Positions 17,266-24,791 of a stretch of 26,590 bases of DNA are shown here, piece after piece. The position numbers and the translations under genes are program-made. Source of the DNA: Deltaproteobacteria bacterium (lineage in GTDB: Bacteria; Desulfobacterota; Desulfobacteria; Desulfobacterales; JAFDCJ01); the NCBI GenBank assembly GCA_024277475.1, contig JAJRVC010000395.1, positions 1-26,590 of the forward strand. Reading direction: 5' to 3'. Each line of letters starts with the position of its first letter. The stretch's first letter is position 1. The notes beneath the pieces were generated by a model. The model ran no database searches, was not told the origin of the DNA, and worked only from the letters and a program-made list of their open reading frames with translations.

Positions 17266-18243
17266 TTAGACACCTCCGAATGGACGGGGAATGGTCCACC
17301 GGTTGATCAGCGGAGTTACGGCGTTCATCAGCAACACCGCAAACATGACACCTTCCGGATATCCGCTCAAAAGACGCAGCAGCATAACCAGCGTTCCTGT
17401 GCCGACACCAAAAATCCATTTGCCCTTGGCCGTGAGCGGGCTTGTAACCGGGTCGGTGGCAATAAAAAAGGCCCCGAAGAGCAGGGCACCCCCCAACAGG
17501 TGATGCAGCACTGTCCATGGGTTATGAAGATCCGCCAGGTTGACAAGCCCGCCGATGATAACCGTGCTGGTCAGAATACCGGCCGGGATCTCCCATGATG
17601 CCACGCGCCGAAAACATAGATAAAGGCCCCCCAGAAGGCATGCCAGCGCACTGGTTTCGCCCAGTGATCCGTTTGTGTGACCCCAGAACAATAAATTTAT
17701 TGGCGCGATTGCGCCGGTCTGTTTGTATGCGGTCAAAGGGGTGGCCTGGGAGAGGATATCCACCCCGCTGCCTGAATTTATATAACCGGAAGCAGCCATA
17801 CTTCCTGCGAACGCGATCATAACAAAGGCCCGGCCTACCATGGCCGGATTAAAAAGGTTCATCCCGAGGCCACCGAAAACCATCTTACCGATGCCCATGG
17901 CCACGACGGCACCGATAGACCCAACATACCAGGGTGCGGTGGCCGGCAGCGACAGCCCCAGGATAGTACCTGTAACAACGGCCGACAGATCTCCCAGGCA
18001 CAGGGGCCGCGCTCTCATGCGGGTAAATATTGTTTCAGCAACCAAAGAAGCCGCCACACAGATCAGCAGCTGCTTGATCGCGAACCATCGAAAATAATAA
18101 ACCGCCGCGAAAACCACCGGTGTAAACGCAATCAGTACATCACGCATCATGTTGCGGGTCGTCATCCCCATGCTGAATATATGGGGAGACGGGGCAACAT
18201 GGATTGCGGGAGTGGAATGGATACCGTTTGTTTCTAGTCTCAA
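17266..18243 (-). CDS. rnfD: Rnf complex membrane flavoprotein subunit RnfD
   Basis: Integral membrane subunit with covalently bound FMN, 325 residues from the start chosen here. The family N-terminus SPHI is visible (VAPSPHIFSMGMTTRNMM), and the FMN motif is LSQATPLTAYK with Thr168. GMNLFNPAMVGRAF is also typical of RnfD/NqrB. The frame stays open upstream to 18474, but that part overlaps rnfC in another frame and has no RnfD similarity. TTG at 18243, nine bases after the rnfC stop and preceded by AGAGGT, gives a normal N-terminus. Confidence 0.93.
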   Translation of the reverse strand: MRLETNGIHSTPAIHVAPSPHIFSMGMTTRNMMRDVLIAFTPVVFAAVYYFRWFAIKQLLICVAASLVAETIFTRMRARPLCLGDLSAVVTGTILGLSLPATAPWYVGSIGAVVAMGIGKMVFGGLGMNLFNPAMVGRAFVMIAFAGSMAASGYINSGSGVDILSQATPLTAYKQTGAIAPINLLFWGHTNGSLGETSALACLLGGLYLCFRRVASWEIPAGILTSTVIIGGLVNLADLHNPWTVLHHLLGGALLFGAFFIATDPVTSPLTAKGKWIFGVGTGTLVMLLRLLSGYPEGVMFAVLLMNAVTPLINRWTIPRPFGGV

Positions 18244-18251
18244 TTTATATT

Positions 18252-19643
18252 TTACCTCTGCCCTTTTGCTGCAATCAAAGCCTTTCCAGTTCGGATCTGC
18301 TGTACCAGGGGCAGCCCGGCCGGACACACATAGGCACATGAACCGCACTCGAAACAGGCCATTATGTTGTATTGTCGCGCCAGGTTGAGATCCTTGAAGC
18401 GGGAAGCCATCGCCACTTTGGTCGGCACGATTTTCATGGGACATACATCCACACACCGGCCGCACCGAATACACACGGTTTTGTCTACCCTGCGGATCTC
18501 TTCGTGGGTCAGTACGGTAATGCCGCTGGTTCCTTTGGTAACCGGTGTGTTCGGATCGGTAAAAGCAAATCCCATCATAGGGCCCCCGGCGATGATCCGA
18601 CCGGCCGTCTTGTGCAGCCCTCCGCAGTAGTCGATCAAGACACCCATGGGAGTCCCGATGGGAACCAGCAGGTTTTTAGGCTGGACAATTCCCCCGCCAG
18701 TGACGCTGATGACCCGATGGGTCAGGGGAATGCTGCGCATAACCCCCCGGGCCACGGATGTAACCGTGGCCACATTGGTCATGGCCACACCGATATCAGA
18801 AGGAAGCCCCCCCAGAGGAACCTCCCGGTTGAGTACGGCCTTGATCAGGTGCTTTTCACTGCCTTGTGGGTACTTGGTCTTGAGCACGGCGATTTTAATA
18901 CCGGCACCGGCAGCAGATCGGCGAAGCGAAGCCACGGCTTCCTGCTTATTGTTCTCGATTCCGATATATGCTTTCTGAGCACCTACGGCACGGGCCGCCA
19001 GCAGGGCACCGGCCACGACGGCATCAGGGGCTTCTACCATTAGACGGTAATCTGTTGTCAGGTAGGGTTCACATTCACATCCGTTAACCACCAGTGTATG
19101 GATCGGTTTTTTATCGCTGGGCATGATCTTCACGTGGGTGGGAAATGCGGCACCTCCCAACCCGACGATACCGGAATCGTTTATGGCGGCCGCGATTTTT
19201 ACCGGCTCCATTGTCTGGTAAGATTTCTGAGGCCACTTTCCGCCAAACAACTCGTCCCACAGAGCCTGTCCGGAAAGCTGTTCGCCCTCGCCACGGATGA
19301 CGATGGCCTGCATGTGACGTCCATTTGCCAGGGTGGTTACTGCCATTTTTTGAACAATCCCGGCCAGCGGGGCATGCAAAGAAGCGGAAATAAAGGCCTC
19401 ACCCTTGCCGATCATTTCTCCGAAAGTCACATACTGTTTTGGTTTGACTATGGGGGTACAAGGCCCGCCGATATGTTGCAGCAAAGGCAGTATCACCTTT
19501 TCGGGCGTTGGAATAATTTCAATAGGAGCATCGGCGGCCAATTCCTTGCGCTGGGGAGGGTGAACCCCATGGGCAAACGTACCGGGCCCGGGAAACAATT
19601 TCCAGGCAGTTTTTCCATTATTTCGTTTTTTAAAAAAGTTCAT
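18252..19643 (-). CDS. rnfC: Rnf complex NADH-side subunit RnfC
   Basis: Peripheral subunit where NAD+ is reduced or NADH oxidised. It has the family start (GTFAHGVHPPQRKEL), the nucleotide/flavin region GIVGLGGAAFPTHVK and VNGCECEPYLTTDY, and two 4Fe-4S ferredoxin motifs at Cys391/394/397/401 and Cys430/433/436/440. From ATG 19643 the protein is 463 residues. The frame is open to 19772, but that extension reads through a dispersed-repeat copy and has no RnfC similarity. ATG 19682 is another possible start. Neither has a strong SD. It is the first gene of rnfCDGEAB; a multihaem cytochrome gene, found before rnfC in some Desulfobacterota, is absent. Confidence 0.94.
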   Translation of the reverse strand: MNFFKKRNNGKTAWKLFPGPGTFAHGVHPPQRKELAADAPIEIIPTPEKVILPLLQHIGGPCTPIVKPKQYVTFGEMIGKGEAFISASLHAPLAGIVQKMAVTTLANGRHMQAIVIRGEGEQLSGQALWDELFGGKWPQKSYQTMEPVKIAAAINDSGIVGLGGAAFPTHVKIMPSDKKPIHTLVVNGCECEPYLTTDYRLMVEAPDAVVAGALLAARAVGAQKAYIGIENNKQEAVASLRRSAAGAGIKIAVLKTKYPQGSEKHLIKAVLNREVPLGGLPSDIGVAMTNVATVTSVARGVMRSIPLTHRVISVTGGGIVQPKNLLVPIGTPMGVLIDYCGGLHKTAGRIIAGGPMMGFAFTDPNTPVTKGTSGITVLTHEEIRRVDKTVCIRCGRCVDVCPMKIVPTKVAMASRFKDLNLARQYNIMACFECGSCAYVCPAGLPLVQQIRTGKALIAAKGQR

Positions 19644-19676
19644 GGTTCGATAAATATTAAAATTTTCCCGAGTGAA

Positions 19677-19725
19677 CTCCATCAGATGCGGTCCAGGAAC
19701 GAAAATGGAACCTTGAACCTCTGAA
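19677..19725. repeat. Dispersed GGTTCAAGG-type repeat, copy upstream of rnfC
   Basis: On the minus strand it reads CTTCAGAGGTTCAAGG, then CATTTTCGTTCCTGGACCGC. It matches the 11388-11435 copy over more than 40 bases at roughly 84% and shares the CAGAGGTTC / GGTTCAAGG core with the parE-parC inverted arms. It lies in the rnfC leader, between the FNR-like palindrome and the start codon. Confidence 0.6.
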
Positions 19726-19776
19726 GCGGTGGTCCCGGTTCTTATCATAAAAATGCCCCATTTAGAAGCCATTTAC

Positions 19777-19792
19777 ATTGACTTAAGTCAAT
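19777..19792. promoter_or_regulatory. Perfect 16-bp palindrome, FNR/FixK-type site upstream of rnfC
   Basis: ATTGACTTAAGTCAAT is a perfect palindrome of the TTGAC-N4-GTCAA form bound by CRP/FNR-family regulators. It is 134 bases upstream of the rnfC start. A -10-like TATGAT lies at 19744-19749 on the minus strand, placing the palindrome centre roughly 45-50 bases before a possible transcription start. A candidate operator for redox or energy control of the Rnf operon; which regulator binds is unknown. Confidence 0.5.
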
Positions 19793-19890
19793 CTGTAGCC
19801 TTAACCGGCCATCGAATTGAATTTCTATCAATCTTGTAACCAGGCAATAAAACTACGAGTTGCTCGATATGAATTCGGGCCTCCATTTGT

Positions 19891-19974
19891 CGGTTGCGGA
19901 CGGCCGGTTCTGCTGTGCAACCGTCTTTGAAGGCTCACCCGATGTCGACCGAGTGGTGCAGTGACCTTCAAGCA
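19891..19974. other. Two adjacent hairpins between the acyl-CoA synthetase gene and rnfC
   Basis: CGGTTGC (19891-19897) pairs with GCAACCG (19917-19923). Next to it, TTGAAGG-TCAC and GTGA-GCCTTCAA (minus-strand reading, 19928-19974) pair with a single bulge. They sit 20-100 bases beyond the synthetase stop. No T-tract follows, so they look like an mRNA 3' structure, a processing site or an attenuator before the rnf leader. The rest of the 349-base gap holds the palindrome and repeat listed separately and no gene. Confidence 0.4.
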
Positions 19975-19992
19975 GGTATTTTTTATGTTAAA

Positions 19993-21516
19993 TCAAAAGA
20001 ATTCTTTAACTTCTTCTTTTAACACCTTCCCCATCGTATTTCGGGGCAGTGCTTCTACAAAAGCAATCTCTTTGGGGCACTTCCAGTTGTGGAGGTGTTT
20101 TTTACAATGTGCGTGAACCTTGTCGGCGGTTACACGGGTCCCAGGCACTTTGACCACGGCGGCAACGACCTTCTCTCCCCATTTTTCATCGGCAAGGCCG
20201 ACCACCGAAGATTCAAGCACACCCTCAACCTGGTTGATAATCATTTCCACTTCTTTGGGAGATATGTTTTCACCACCGGAGATGATAATGTGTTTGATTC
20301 GATCGGTAAGGTAATAGTACCCGTCCTCATCGATGTGGCCCAGATCACCGGTTTTAAACCAGCCCTGTTCGAAAGCCTTTTCGGTTTCTTCCGGCTTGCG
20401 CCAGTATCCCGGAGAGACTGCCGGCCCTTTGAGCCGGATTTCACCGGTTTGACCGGGCGCTACATCCAGCCCGGTATCGGGGTTGACAAGCCGCACCCCC
20501 AACGCCGGCAGGGGCAAGCCGATGGATCCAGGCTTTCTTTTGCCGTGCAACGGATTTGAAAAATTCATGCCGGTTTCGGACATGCCTTCTCTTTCTACCG
20601 GTTCTTTGCCGAATATTTGATGGATGCGCTCAAAGTCTTTGGACGGCAGCGGGGCCGATCCGGAGGTCCACAAACGCATGTGTCCAAAGTCCGGCCTTTT
20701 ATCTCCTAAATATTCCATCAGTTTGGCGTACATGGCTGGTACTGCCATAAACACCGTACAAGCGCAGGGCGCATTTTTTTTACTTAACGTTTCTATGATT
20801 CCTGGGGGGGAGAATTGGTCGAGCAGGAGCACATGAGCGCCGGCCAGCAATGATGTGTGCAGGGCGAAACACAGGCCATGCACGTGAAAAAAAGGAAGTG
20901 CATGGCAAAGTACGTCCGATTCACTGATTTCCCAGATATTGATGATATTGCGGGCATCATGGATCAGATTTTTGTGGGTGAGAATCGCTCCCTTGGGTTT
21001 GCCGGTGGTTCCTGAGGTGTAGATAATCAGCCCGGCATCATTTGAATGAATTTCTGCCGGTATGAAATCTTCGGAAGCTTTGCTGAAAATGTCGATATCG
21101 TTATAAGGCTTTCGGGTATCAATGATCAGATGGGTTGCGTCAGGCTTAATTTTTTTGCTGAGGGTTTCTTTTCCAGGCTCCGACAAAATCACTTTTGCAT
21201 CAGCATCCTGGAACAGGTATCCCATCTCGGATTCTTTAAAGCCCGGATTCAATGGTACGGCAATGGCACCTAATTTTTGCAATGCCAGGTGGGCCACTAC
21301 AAAAATTATGGATTTTTGGATGAACAGTATGATCCGGTCTCCTTTTTTAACCCCCAGGGTTTTGAAAACATTGGCCATCCTGTTAATATCCTGATTTAAT
21401 TCAAGATAAGATATTTGCGTCTCGACACTACCATTCCGCATAAAAGTAAGCGCAGGTTTAACGTTGCGGGCTAAAAAGGATTCCGTAAAGCAACCCGCAA
21501 AGGATTCGTGATTCAT
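19993..21516 (-). CDS. AMP-forming acyl-CoA synthetase, MatB/ACSF3-like
   Basis: Activates a carboxylic acid to its acyl-adenylate and then acyl-CoA; cytosolic. 507 residues from ATG 21516. The ANL-superfamily P-loop is IIYTSGTTGKPKGA; later motifs are GMSETGMNFSNP, GYWRKPEETEKAF, GWFKTGDLGHID and the catalytic-lysine region PRNTMGKVLKEEV. The REGMSETGMN-x-SNP stretch resembles malonyl-CoA synthetase (MatB/ACSF3) more than long-chain FadD, so malonate or another short acid is a reasonable guess, not proven. GTG four codons upstream overlaps the SD (GGAGG), so the ATG is preferred. It is upstream of the Rnf operon on the same strand, 349 bases away. Confidence 0.88.
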   Translation of the reverse strand: MNHESFAGCFTESFLARNVKPALTFMRNGSVETQISYLELNQDINRMANVFKTLGVKKGDRIILFIQKSIIFVVAHLALQKLGAIAVPLNPGFKESEMGYLFQDADAKVILSEPGKETLSKKIKPDATHLIIDTRKPYNDIDIFSKASEDFIPAEIHSNDAGLIIYTSGTTGKPKGAILTHKNLIHDARNIINIWEISESDVLCHALPFFHVHGLCFALHTSLLAGAHVLLLDQFSPPGIIETLSKKNAPCACTVFMAVPAMYAKLMEYLGDKRPDFGHMRLWTSGSAPLPSKDFERIHQIFGKEPVEREGMSETGMNFSNPLHGKRKPGSIGLPLPALGVRLVNPDTGLDVAPGQTGEIRLKGPAVSPGYWRKPEETEKAFEQGWFKTGDLGHIDEDGYYYLTDRIKHIIISGGENISPKEVEMIINQVEGVLESSVVGLADEKWGEKVVAAVVKVPGTRVTADKVHAHCKKHLHNWKCPKEIAFVEALPRNTMGKVLKEEVKEFF

Positions 21517-21597
21517 TTTTGCCTCCACTAGGGTTTCACCGTGAATTGAGAAAACTCAAAGCAACAATGGGATAAAGCATTCCAAGATTAACAATAA

Positions 21598-21627
21598 AAT
21601 ATCTGATAAAATGTCTTTGAATGTCAA
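21598..21627 (-). promoter_or_regulatory. Candidate sigma-70 promoter for the acyl-CoA synthetase
   Basis: On the minus strand TTGACA (21622-21627) is a perfect -35 hexamer followed, after 18 bases, by GATATT (21598-21603) as a four-of-six -10. It lies about 80-110 bases upstream of ATG 21516 in the AT-rich divergent gap. Confidence 0.4.
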
Positions 21628-21784
21628 GGATTATGTTGGTTGATCAATACAAATAACAAAAACCGAAATTTAAAATCCCAAACTATCTTTAATAGGTTGC
21701 AGGGATAAAGCGTATCCATTAAGTAGGAAATGACGTGAAATTAAAGACCTGCAAAAATGATTTGAAAAGAGGAGGAATTCACCC

Positions 21785-22597
21785 ATGAGTCATTCGGTCA
21801 CGGTTGATGCATTGCGCAAATTCGTAGAACAGTTCGTCAAACAGGAACCCGGCCGGCTGGGAACCGACGGGTGGTGGCAGACACCCCTGCTGGCTACTGC
21901 CCCGATCGATTCAAGATTCGATCAATTGCCCCGGATTGCTGCCGACGATCACCTTCACCCCAGGGATCTTCTATCCACGGCTAAATCCGTAATTGTATTT
22001 TACATTCCGTTTAAAAAAGAACTGGTAAGAGAAAATCGAAAAGGGGAGCATCCCTGCCGAAATTGGGGCGTTGCCTATGTTCAGACCAATGATCTCATCG
22101 GACGGCTGAGCCGGGCACTGGGAGATTTGTTGACGGAAAAGGGATTTAAATCCGGTTTGACACCGGCCACCCACAACTTTGATGAGGTCAGATTGATGGC
22201 ACGCTGGTCCCACAAGCATCTGGCGCATCTGGTGAACCTGGGCCGGTTCGGTGTCCATCATATGATGATCACGCCTGTCGGGTGTACCGGACGTCTGGGA
22301 AGCCTGGTCAGTGAGGTTGAACTGGGAGAACATCCCCTGATTCAGACCGAAGAGGCCTGTCTGCGCAAAGCCGGCAAGGCATGCGGACAATGCATAAAGG
22401 CCTGCCCGGTGGAGGCGCTCGGGGTGGATGGGTTTGATCGCAAACGTTGCTGGGATCGTCTGAAAGAAAATTGCCGGTCTTTGGACTTTTTTTTCGACCT
22501 TCCGCAAAGCACCCATGTCTGTGGCAAGTGTGCCGCGCTGATGCCGTGCAGTTTTAAAAATCCGGTCTCTGCCCTGAAAACCAGTGGGTCTAAATAG
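21785..22597 (+). CDS. QueG-like 4Fe-4S protein (epoxyqueuosine reductase-related, short form)
   Basis: 270-residue soluble iron-sulfur protein of the COG1600/QueG-related type. The N-terminal half carries the YIPFKKELVRENRKGEHPCRNWG region and the middle has LGRFGVHHMMITPVGCTGRLGSLV, similar to the QueG core (GxxGKNxxLI...GSWxxLG). Two C-terminal clusters are likely: Cys200/203/207 (CGQCIKACP) with Cys192 or Cys254, and Cys246/249/254 (CGKCAALMPC) with Cys222 or Cys230. QueG itself is about 350-390 residues with HEAT repeats; these are missing, so tRNA epoxyqueuosine reduction is doubtful. AGGAGG at 21770-21775 supports ATG 21785. No queuosine gene lies nearby. It is divergent from the acyl-CoA synthetase. 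Confidence 0.75.
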   Translation: MSHSVTVDALRKFVEQFVKQEPGRLGTDGWWQTPLLATAPIDSRFDQLPRIAADDHLHPRDLLSTAKSVIVFYIPFKKELVRENRKGEHPCRNWGVAYVQTNDLIGRLSRALGDLLTEKGFKSGLTPATHNFDEVRLMARWSHKHLAHLVNLGRFGVHHMMITPVGCTGRLGSLVSEVELGEHPLIQTEEACLRKAGKACGQCIKACPVEALGVDGFDRKRCWDRLKENCRSLDFFFDLPQSTHVCGKCAALMPCSFKNPVSALKTSGSK

Positions 22598-23082
22598 GTG
22601 TCATTTTGCTCCTTGCCGGCTTTTTTTTGTTTTTCCAAAGTCGAACCCTTATCAATTAATAAATCAAAAAAATGAATGGCATCCATAAGCTGATTCCATT
22701 TCACTTTTTCCTTGCATTTGGGTTAGGTTATGTGCCATAAGCAGCTATATGAATTTTTTTGCGTGTTTGCTGAAAATGGCATAATAAATTTGTTCAGTGG
22801 ATGGATTCTGGAATAATCGTTTCGCTGGCGGTGGGGTTAACGGACGTTTTCCATGTTATGATTTTTTGTTGATTTGAATTTACCATCAAGCCATCACTTC
22901 ATCATCCTCTCTAATCCACTGGCTCTAAATGCCGGAGGCTAGGATACCTTGCATCATCCCGTTTCCGGCTCCTTTAACGCGGCATTAAAAAAAAATCAAC
23001 CGAGATGTACCCCCCGATCGCATACATCAACCCACTGGATATCTGGTATTTAGATTCCAGCCTTTGAAAGGAGAAAGTAATT
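22598..23082. other. Long intergenic region before the peptide-transport genes
   Basis: 485 bases with no supportable gene. A possible weak promoter is CATAAT at 22780-22785 with TTGCG-type sequence 15-16 bases upstream, but it is nearly 300 bases from the next start. The 3' end has AAGGAG before the binding-protein gene. I could not identify a terminator for the QueG-like gene; the T-run at 22620-22630 has no convincing stem. Confidence 0.35.
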
Positions 23083-24672
23083 ATGTCGAAACTAAAAGAA
23101 TTGGAACTTATGTTAACCGAAGGTAAAATTACACGCCGGGCATTTATTTCCCGTGTGTCTGCTTTAGGCCTTATGGCTGCCGTGTCTCCGCTGTTGCTGA
23201 GTAGAACAGCCGAGGCTGCCGGACCCAAACGAGGCGGTCGGGTGATATTAGGCGCTGCCGGCGGTTCAACAACAGATTCTATGGATCCCGGAACGTTGAC
23301 GGCCACCATGGGGCAGACTGTCAATCAATGTCTCAGAAGCCACCTGGTTGAAGTCGATTACAAGGGCGAAGCCATTCCCGAACTGGCCGAAAGCTGGGAG
23401 GCCTCATCCGATGCAGCGAAATGGACCTTCAAGCTGCGCCAGGGCGTGGAATTTCACAACGGCAAAACCATGGATGCCGAAGATGTTATCTATTCCTTCA
23501 ATCTTCACCGCGGACCGGACACCAAATCAGCAGCCAAGGGTGTTGCGCAACCGATCAAAGACATTAAGACTGACGGTAAGTACACGGTGATATTTACCCT
23601 GGAAGAGGGCAATGCCGACTTTCCTTTTATTGCCAGTGACTATCATATACCAGTCGTGCCCAAAGGAACAAAAGGAAAGGAATTTGAAAAGGGCATGGGT
23701 ACCGGTCCCTTTGTGTTGAAAGCCTGGGAACCCGGCGTGAGATTTTTTGGGACGCGCAATCCAAACTACTTTAAGTCCGGCCGCCCCTACTTTGATGAGG
23801 TGGAGGTACTCGGTATTTCCGACACCAATGCCCGAACCAATGCCTTGAAGACGGGCCAGATCCATGTAATGAACCGCTGTGAGCCCAAAACCCTGAGACT
23901 GCTGGAAAGGGTGCCCAACATCCAGGTCTTGAAGTTGGAAGGAGCCCGGCATTACACTATTCCGATGATGACCACCATCAAACCATACGACAACAATGAT
24001 GTCAGGCTGGGACTCAAATACCTCATCGACCGTGAGCAGATGATCAAACAGATTCTGCGCGGTTACGGCTATGTCGGCAACGATCACCCGATTCCCCGGA
24101 ATAACCAGTACTTTGCTTCTGAATTGCCCCAGAGAAAGTTTGACCCGGATAAGGCCAAATTCCATATGAAAAAAGGTGGAATGCTGGATCACACCTTCAA
24201 GCTGCATGCCGCCGATGCTGCTTTTCCGGGAGCTGTAGATGCTTCCGTTCTTATCGTAGAATCGGCGAAAAAGGCCGGTATTAAAATCAAAGTCGTACGA
24301 GAGCCGGATGACGGTTACTGGGAAAGCGTCTGGACAAAGAAGGAATGGGTGCAGTGTTACTGGAGCGGCCGTCCGACGGCGGATTGGATGTTCTCGCTTG
24401 CTTATACCGAAGATGCCAACTGGAATGACACTAAATGGAAACATCCGAAGTTCAACCAACTCATCAAGGCAGCCCGCGCCGAGCTTGACCAGAAAAAACG
24501 GCGCGAGATGTACGTGGAATGCCAGCGAATCGTGCGCGATGAAGGTGCGACCGCCGTTCCGGCCTTTGCTTTACAGCTTTCGGCTGCCAGCAAAAAGCTG
24601 GGGTTTAAAAACCCGGCGGCCAACTGGGAGTTTGACGGCTTTAGACTGGCTGAGCGCTGGTGGTTCGTTTAA
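23083..24672 (+). CDS. ABC transporter substrate-binding protein, family 5 (oligopeptide/DppA-OppA type)
   Basis: Periplasmic solute receptor, 529 residues, for a DppABC/OppABC-type importer. The N-terminus has a Tat-type signal: TRRAFISR (Arg18-Arg19) followed by hydrophobic LGLMAAVSPLLL and an AEAA cleavage zone near residue 46. Family 5 signatures follow: LAESWEASSDAAKWTFKLRQGVEFHNGK (about 100-125), GTGPFVLKAWEPG, and LKYLIDREQMIKQIL. Secretion in folded form through Tat is unusual but known for this family in Desulfobacterota. AAGGAG supports ATG 23083. Two permease genes follow; dipeptide, oligopeptide, nickel or glycoside substrates cannot be separated by sequence reading alone. Confidence 0.92.
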   Translation: MSKLKELELMLTEGKITRRAFISRVSALGLMAAVSPLLLSRTAEAAGPKRGGRVILGAAGGSTTDSMDPGTLTATMGQTVNQCLRSHLVEVDYKGEAIPELAESWEASSDAAKWTFKLRQGVEFHNGKTMDAEDVIYSFNLHRGPDTKSAAKGVAQPIKDIKTDGKYTVIFTLEEGNADFPFIASDYHIPVVPKGTKGKEFEKGMGTGPFVLKAWEPGVRFFGTRNPNYFKSGRPYFDEVEVLGISDTNARTNALKTGQIHVMNRCEPKTLRLLERVPNIQVLKLEGARHYTIPMMTTIKPYDNNDVRLGLKYLIDREQMIKQILRGYGYVGNDHPIPRNNQYFASELPQRKFDPDKAKFHMKKGGMLDHTFKLHAADAAFPGAVDASVLIVESAKKAGIKIKVVREPDDGYWESVWTKKEWVQCYWSGRPTADWMFSLAYTEDANWNDTKWKHPKFNQLIKAARAELDQKKRREMYVECQRIVRDEGATAVPAFALQLSAASKKLGFKNPAANWEFDGFRLAERWWFV

Positions 24673-24707
24673 TCTATACCCTCTCAGTAATAATTGGATC
24701 CCGAACA

Positions 24708-24745
24708 TCTCCGCCTGCTTTGCCACAGGGGAAAGCAGGTGGAGA
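24708..24745 (+). promoter_or_regulatory. Stable stem-loop between binding-protein and permease genes
   Basis: TCTCCGCCTGCTTT pairs with AAAGCAGGTGGAGA to give a 14-base-pair stem (one G-U in RNA) with a ten-base loop. It begins 36 bases after the binding-protein stop. No T-tract follows, so it is unlikely to end all transcription. In binding-protein operons such intercistronic structures commonly block 3' degradation and keep the receptor mRNA more abundant than the permease mRNA. Confidence 0.65.
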
Positions 24746-24791
24746 GACAAACCAGAACCTGTCTTGCAAATACCATTGAATCGGGGGAAAA

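Noticed and set aside
18244..18474. N-terminal extension of the RnfD reading frame
   Set aside because: It overlaps rnfC in another frame and has no RnfD similarity; the TTG at 18243 has an SD and restores the normal length.
19644..19772. N-terminal extension of RnfC as a new domain
   Set aside because: It is produced by reading through a dispersed repeat copy and is unrelated to the conserved RnfC start.
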